Of a DNA stretch of 63,358 nt, positions 63,015-63,358 are shown piece by piece; positions within the stretch are counted from its first letter, which is position 1; the number at the start of each line of letters is the position of its first letter. The stretch is taken from assembly GCA_964458415.1 (NCBI GenBank), contig CAYWIT010000016.1:1-63358 (forward strand), in the 5' to 3' direction. A program made the position numbers and the translations under genes. The notes beneath the pieces were generated by a model. That model did no database searches. It had not been told where the DNA came from and saw only the letters and a program-made list of their open reading frames with translations. This DNA comes from CAYWIT01 sp964458415. Lineage in GTDB: Bacteria; Pseudomonadota; Alphaproteobacteria; Micavibrionales; UBA2020.

Positions 63015-63062
63015 TCGCGATTCTTCGTCAACAAAAATCTTTCAAAAAGAGTCTTTTGAATC
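63001..63062. promoter_or_regulatory. GANTC cluster at the ccrM start
   Basis: Five GANTC sites in 62 bp: GAATC 63001, GAATC 63008, GATTC 63019, GAGTC 63049, GAATC 63058. Chance expectation is one per 256 bp. In Caulobacter, methylation of GANTC sites at the ccrM promoter controls its expression. A TTGACG 17 bp before CATGAT on the reverse strand may be part of the promoter. Confidence 0.7.
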
Positions 63063-63358
63063 AGTAATTTGCAGAATTTTCTTTAACTAACTGTTTAGAA
63101 ACGGGGGCAAAGCTGCGCCGATGAAAGGGGGTAACCCCATATTTTTCAAGGGCTTCAAGGTGCCCACGCGTCCCATATCCGGCGTTTGTTTCCCAGCCGT
63201 ATCCGGGATATTTTTTGGCCAGTTTTTTCATGAGTGTGTCACGAAAATGCTTGGCCACGATAGAGGCCGATACGCTCGAAACACTCAAGCTATAGCCTTG
63301 CACGATGGTTTTGACCGGGAATTTAAGTGTTGAAGGCCGGTCACCATCACCAAGCGAC
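63061..63358 (-). CDS. rnhB: Ribonuclease HII, 5' partial
   Basis: The C-terminal 98 residues are in the window; the start is beyond the right edge. It removes RNA from RNA-DNA hybrids and single ribonucleotides from DNA. Segments typical of RNase HII: SVSSVSASIVAKHFRDTLMKK (the family reads SIAAASIVAKVxRDxLM), YGTRGHLEALEKYGVTPFHRRSF. The catalytic acids of the N-terminal part are not visible here. Lies 47 bp upstream of ccrM on the reverse strand. Confidence 0.93.
   Translation of the reverse strand, partial: SLGDGDRPSTLKFPVKTIVQGYSLSVSSVSASIVAKHFRDTLMKKLAKKYPGYGWETNAGYGTRGHLEALEKYGVTPFHRRSFAPVSKQLVKENSANY

Overview
The window looks like chromosomal DNA of an alphaproteobacterium of moderate GC. 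Evidence: a CcrM-type (GANTC) adenine methyltransferase, a DUF2927 secreted protein, a DUF721 (DciA-like) gene, a single-cysteine L31 protein, and the order rimP-nusA-infB-rbfA-truB-rpsO. I cannot name the genus from sequence alone.

Left part, about 1-25,050: accessory DNA. A tyrosine recombinase (5' end missing) ends just before an intact tRNA-Ser(CGA). The 3' half of this tRNA recurs in degenerate form near 19.65 kb and 22.35 kb. Both copies follow a related stretch of about 90 bp with TTACACAC-type motifs, as expected for attachment sites of tandem elements. The first segment (0.56-19.6 kb) holds an ardA antirestriction gene, a mobC-mobA mobilization operon with a possible oriT, a hairpin-dense non-coding stretch, a class II Fic gene behind a tandem-repeat promoter, a DUF2927 secreted protein, two modular secreted proteins that share an almost identical EF-hand-like module (one is a 2092-residue RTX protein with a type I secretion signal), and an MBOAT/SGNH acylation pair. 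The second segment (19.7-22.35 kb) has no integrase of its own; it carries a DUF4143-type ATPase and an AbiEii-like nucleotidyltransferase overlapping a small partner gene. To its right lies decayed DNA: a 25-bp perfect palindrome, a 5'-truncated toxin-module gene, small unrecognised genes, and a PIN-like gene cut by an IS5-family transposase remnant.

Right part, 25,093-63,358: mostly conserved core genes, densely packed. In order: a c-di-GMP phosphodiesterase with degenerate GGDEF; a histidine kinase and HDOD response regulator; fumC; valS and a thioesterase-fold gene; the reverse-strand translation cluster rpsO-truB-rbfA-infB-nusA-rimP, with a terminator-like hairpin just before rimP; a CigR-like protein, trmB and metK; a DJ-1/PfpI-like gene with a structured leader; prfB with a programmed +1 frameshift; pnp; two phosphoglycerate-mutase-fold genes; a lipoprotein; rpmE; an ABC exporter; a P-type ATPase; a NUDIX protein; an OmpA-like protein; suhB-like; efp; DUF721; mutY; a secreted unknown; ccrM; and the 3' part of rnhB.

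Most interesting: the modular toxin locus with variable N-terminal domains joined to a shared module; the tandem attachment sites that bound an integrase-less defence cargo; the hairpin-rich region beside the mob operon; five GANTC sites at the start of ccrM; and the hairpin in the rimP leader.
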